A stretch of DNA of 7,090 bases, taken from Acidobacteriaceae bacterium. Its GTDB lineage: Bacteria > Acidobacteriota > Terriglobia > Terriglobales > Acidobacteriaceae. The position numbers and the translations under genes were made by a program. The notes under the pieces are model-generated. The model made no database searches. It saw nothing but the letters and a program-made list of their open reading frames with translations, and was not told where the DNA came from. The stretch is taken from assembly GCA_030042915.1 (NCBI GenBank), contig JASHYS010000450.1, positions 1 through 7,090 of the forward strand, written 5' to 3'. The number at the start of each line of letters is the position of its first letter. The stretch's first letter is position 1. Below, piece after piece: positions 5,789 through 7,090 of this stretch.

Positions 5789-6702
5789 ACCCGCTCCTCA
5801 CCGCGCTGGCGCGATTGCTCATCTTTCCGGGGCTGCTGTTTGCCGTGCCCGCAGCCTGGTTCTTCCTCTGGGTCGAACGCAAAGCCGTGGCGCTGATGCA
5901 GGAGCGCGTGGGTCCGCCGTTCATGCAGCCATTCTTCGACTTTGTGAAACTTCTCGGCAAAAGCACGCCGCCACGCAGTGGCGTCGCAGGCCTGCTGATG
6001 CGCGCCTGGCCGCTGATTGCGGTTTCGGCCGCGGCCGGAGCCGTGGGTTTGCTGCCGGTGCTTCCCTCTTCGGGCGGATTCGAAGGCGACCTCATCCTGC
6101 TGCTGGCGCTGCTTGAGCTGCCATCGGTCTGCATCATCGCCGCCGGATTTTCATCGCGGTCGATCTTTGGTGAGATCGGCTCGGCGCGCGAGGCCGCGTT
6201 GAGCATCTCCTACAACATCGTCTTTCTGCTGGCCATCGTCTCCGTCGCCGCCTCACAGCATACCTTCCGGCTTGAAGCGTTGGCCGGCATGCGCCCATCC
6301 TTCCTCACTGAGCTCGCCATCATCGCCATTCTCGTTTGCCTGCCCGCCAAGCTGCACATCAATCCCTTCTCGCTGCCCAACGCCGAGCAGGAGATTTACG
6401 CCGGCCCGATGACCGAATACGCGGGGCCGGAGCTGGCCATGTGGGAGCTCGCGCACGGCCTGGAGTGGGTTGCCGGCACGGGCCTGGTGGCCACGCTGGT
6501 GGCGCCGCACGTTGCCGCTGCATGGCTGGCCGCCTGTCTGTTCATCGCGTTCTCGTTCGCGGCGGTCATTCTGCTTTCCGTGCTGGCCGCGGCCACGGCG
6601 CGGCTGGCCATTGATTCCAGCGTGCGCTTCTACTGGCAGTGCACGCTTATCTTCGCCGTTCTCGCCATCTCCTCGGCAATTCTCGTCAGGGTGCGGCCAT
6701 GA
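5785..6702 (+). CDS. NuoH/EchB/HyfC-like membrane anchor subunit
   Basis: The 305-residue multi-pass membrane protein is the connector between the hydrophilic redox arm and the ion-pumping subunits in complex I and group 4 hydrogenases. The family motifs are clear: VERKAVALMQERVGPP (30-45), followed by FMQPFFDFVKLLGK (46-59), the GSAREAALSISYN loop (132-144), and the acidic cluster PFSLPNAEQEIYAG (194-207) with TEYAGPELAMWEL (210-222). The glutamates E201, E203, E211, E216 and E221 sit where the family carries conserved acidic residues linked to quinone-site/E-channel coupling in complex I. The motif ending in PELAMWELAHGLEW resembles hydrogenase-type members more than respiratory NuoH, though this is my reading of the motif. 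At least seven hydrophobic segments are visible. The start at 5785 is set by GGAGGG and the 4-base overlap with the NuoB-like gene; the stop overlaps the ferredoxin start. An in-frame open stretch reaches back to 5476 but is just the out-of-frame reading of the NuoB-like gene. Confidence 0.92.
   Translation: MNPLLTALARLLIFPGLLFAVPAAWFFLWVERKAVALMQERVGPPFMQPFFDFVKLLGKSTPPRSGVAGLLMRAWPLIAVSAAAGAVGLLPVLPSSGGFEGDLILLLALLELPSVCIIAAGFSSRSIFGEIGSAREAALSISYNIVFLLAIVSVAASQHTFRLEALAGMRPSFLTELAIIAILVCLPAKLHINPFSLPNAEQEIYAGPMTEYAGPELAMWELAHGLEWVAGTGLVATLVAPHVAAAWLAACLFIAFSFAAVILLSVLAAATARLAIDSSVRFYWQCTLIFAVLAISSAILVRVRP
6688..6693 (+). promoter_or_regulatory. Ribosome binding site inside the end of the NuoH-like gene
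   Basis: AGGGTG at 6688-6693, five bases before the ATG at 6699, is a moderate Shine-Dalgarno match and supports re-initiation at the ATGA overlap. Confidence 0.5.
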
Positions 6703-7090
6703 ACATCCTCACCATGATCTGGCGGAATGTGCGGCATGGCTACCAGACCCTGCTTTTCCCCGCGCGGCCAAAAGTCACGCCGCGCTTCCGCGGGCTGGTC
6801 ACATTCGATCCCGAGTTCTGCACCGGCTGCGCCGTCTGCCGCTTCCGCTGCACCTCGCGTGCCATCGAGTTCAAAGCCGGCAAGGGCGAGTTCACCTGGA
6901 GCTACAACCCCGGCCAGTGTACTTTCTGCGGTCGCTGCGTTGAAGGCTGCATCGACCACGCGCTGAAAGAAGGGCGCGCGGAGCACGCGCTCAGCCAGCA
7001 GCAGGACACGCCGCCCATTTATCTGGCGCAGGGCGCACTCAAAAAGTCCTACACCGTGGCGAGGCGGCCGCCCACAGCGCGTCCCACAGC
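6699..7090 (+). CDS. NuoI/EchF/HycF-like two-[4Fe-4S] ferredoxin subunit (partial, runs off the right edge)
   Basis: At least 130 residues are present and the frame is open to the window end. Two four-cysteine motifs are visible: C41, C44, C47, C51 in CTGCAVCRFRC and C74, C77, C80, C84 in CTFCGRCVEGC, spaced as in 2x[4Fe-4S] ferredoxin subunits of complex I and group 4 hydrogenases. Its job in the family is to take electrons from a soluble donor (ferredoxin or similar) or hand them back, and to relay them to the NuoB-like cluster. The N-terminus (IWRNVRHGYQTLLFPARP) is like the membrane-lying start of NuoI/EchF proteins. The residue after the fourth cysteine is Thr52 in motif one and Ile85 in motif two, where the classical motif has Pro. 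The region after ~95 is Gln/Ala/Pro-rich and not diagnostic. The ATG at 6699 overlaps the stop of the NuoH-like gene, marking the fourth gene of the operon. Confidence 0.9.
   Translation, partial: MNILTMIWRNVRHGYQTLLFPARPKVTPRFRGLVTFDPEFCTGCAVCRFRCTSRAIEFKAGKGEFTWSYNPGQCTFCGRCVEGCIDHALKEGRAEHALSQQQDTPPIYLAQGALKKSYTVARRPPTARPT

Noticed and set aside
2262..7090. Ordinary respiratory complex I (nuo) operon
   Set aside because: The gene order does not match nuoA-N, the NuoB-like subunit has CxxC instead of adjacent cysteines, and the NuoL-like protein is about double-module length.

Overview
The window is GC-rich, tightly packed bacterial DNA. It has five protein genes on the plus strand or running off its right end, plus one gene running off the left end on the minus strand. 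The combination of a secreted GH38 alpha-mannosidase with a beta-sandwich-like N-terminus, a secreted beta-propeller protein and a 'hydrogenase-4/Ech-like' membrane cluster would suit an Acidobacteriota-like genome. That assignment is an impression from gene content and style, not a demonstrated one.

Layout. Bases 1-868 (minus) hold the N-terminal 289 residues of an exported GH38 alpha-mannosidase, cut by the window edge just after its zinc-binding His-x-Asp motif. Bases 869-1003 are a divergent intergenic region with a plausible promoter for the rightward gene. Bases 1004-2107 encode a membrane-anchored or exported beta-propeller protein with repeated 'TPDKKVVW' and 'NGN' blade motifs. Bases 2108-2261 are a gap holding a 19-bp direct repeat (23-bp period) with an internal TGTG-N6-CACA dyad. 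From 2262 to the right edge runs a four-gene chain: a 1012-residue NuoL/HyfB-like ion-pumping subunit, a NuoB/EchC-like small [4Fe-4S] subunit, a NuoH/EchB-like membrane anchor and a two-cluster ferredoxin (partial). All three junctions are 4-base ATGA overlaps, so the genes are almost certainly one operon with coupled translation.

How the genes work together. The four-gene chain encodes part of a membrane-bound complex of the group 4 [NiFe]-hydrogenase / complex I superfamily. Electrons would enter through the ferredoxin-like subunit, pass to the proximal cluster of the NuoB-like subunit, and drive ion movement through the NuoH- and NuoL-like membrane proteins. The CxxC cysteine spacing in the NuoB-like subunit is of hydrogenase type and not the adjacent-cysteine type of true complex I. 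The catalytic large subunit (NuoD/EchE/HycE-like) and the NuoC-like subunit are not in the window. Whether this is a real hydrogenase or a hydrogenase-related complex without a nickel site therefore cannot be settled here.

The most notable feature is the 1012-residue membrane protein. It appears to be a head-to-tail fusion of two antiporter-like modules: a canonical NuoL/MrpA/HyfB-type module, and a second, degenerate NuoN/HyfF-like module that keeps some of the expected charged residues and has lost others.
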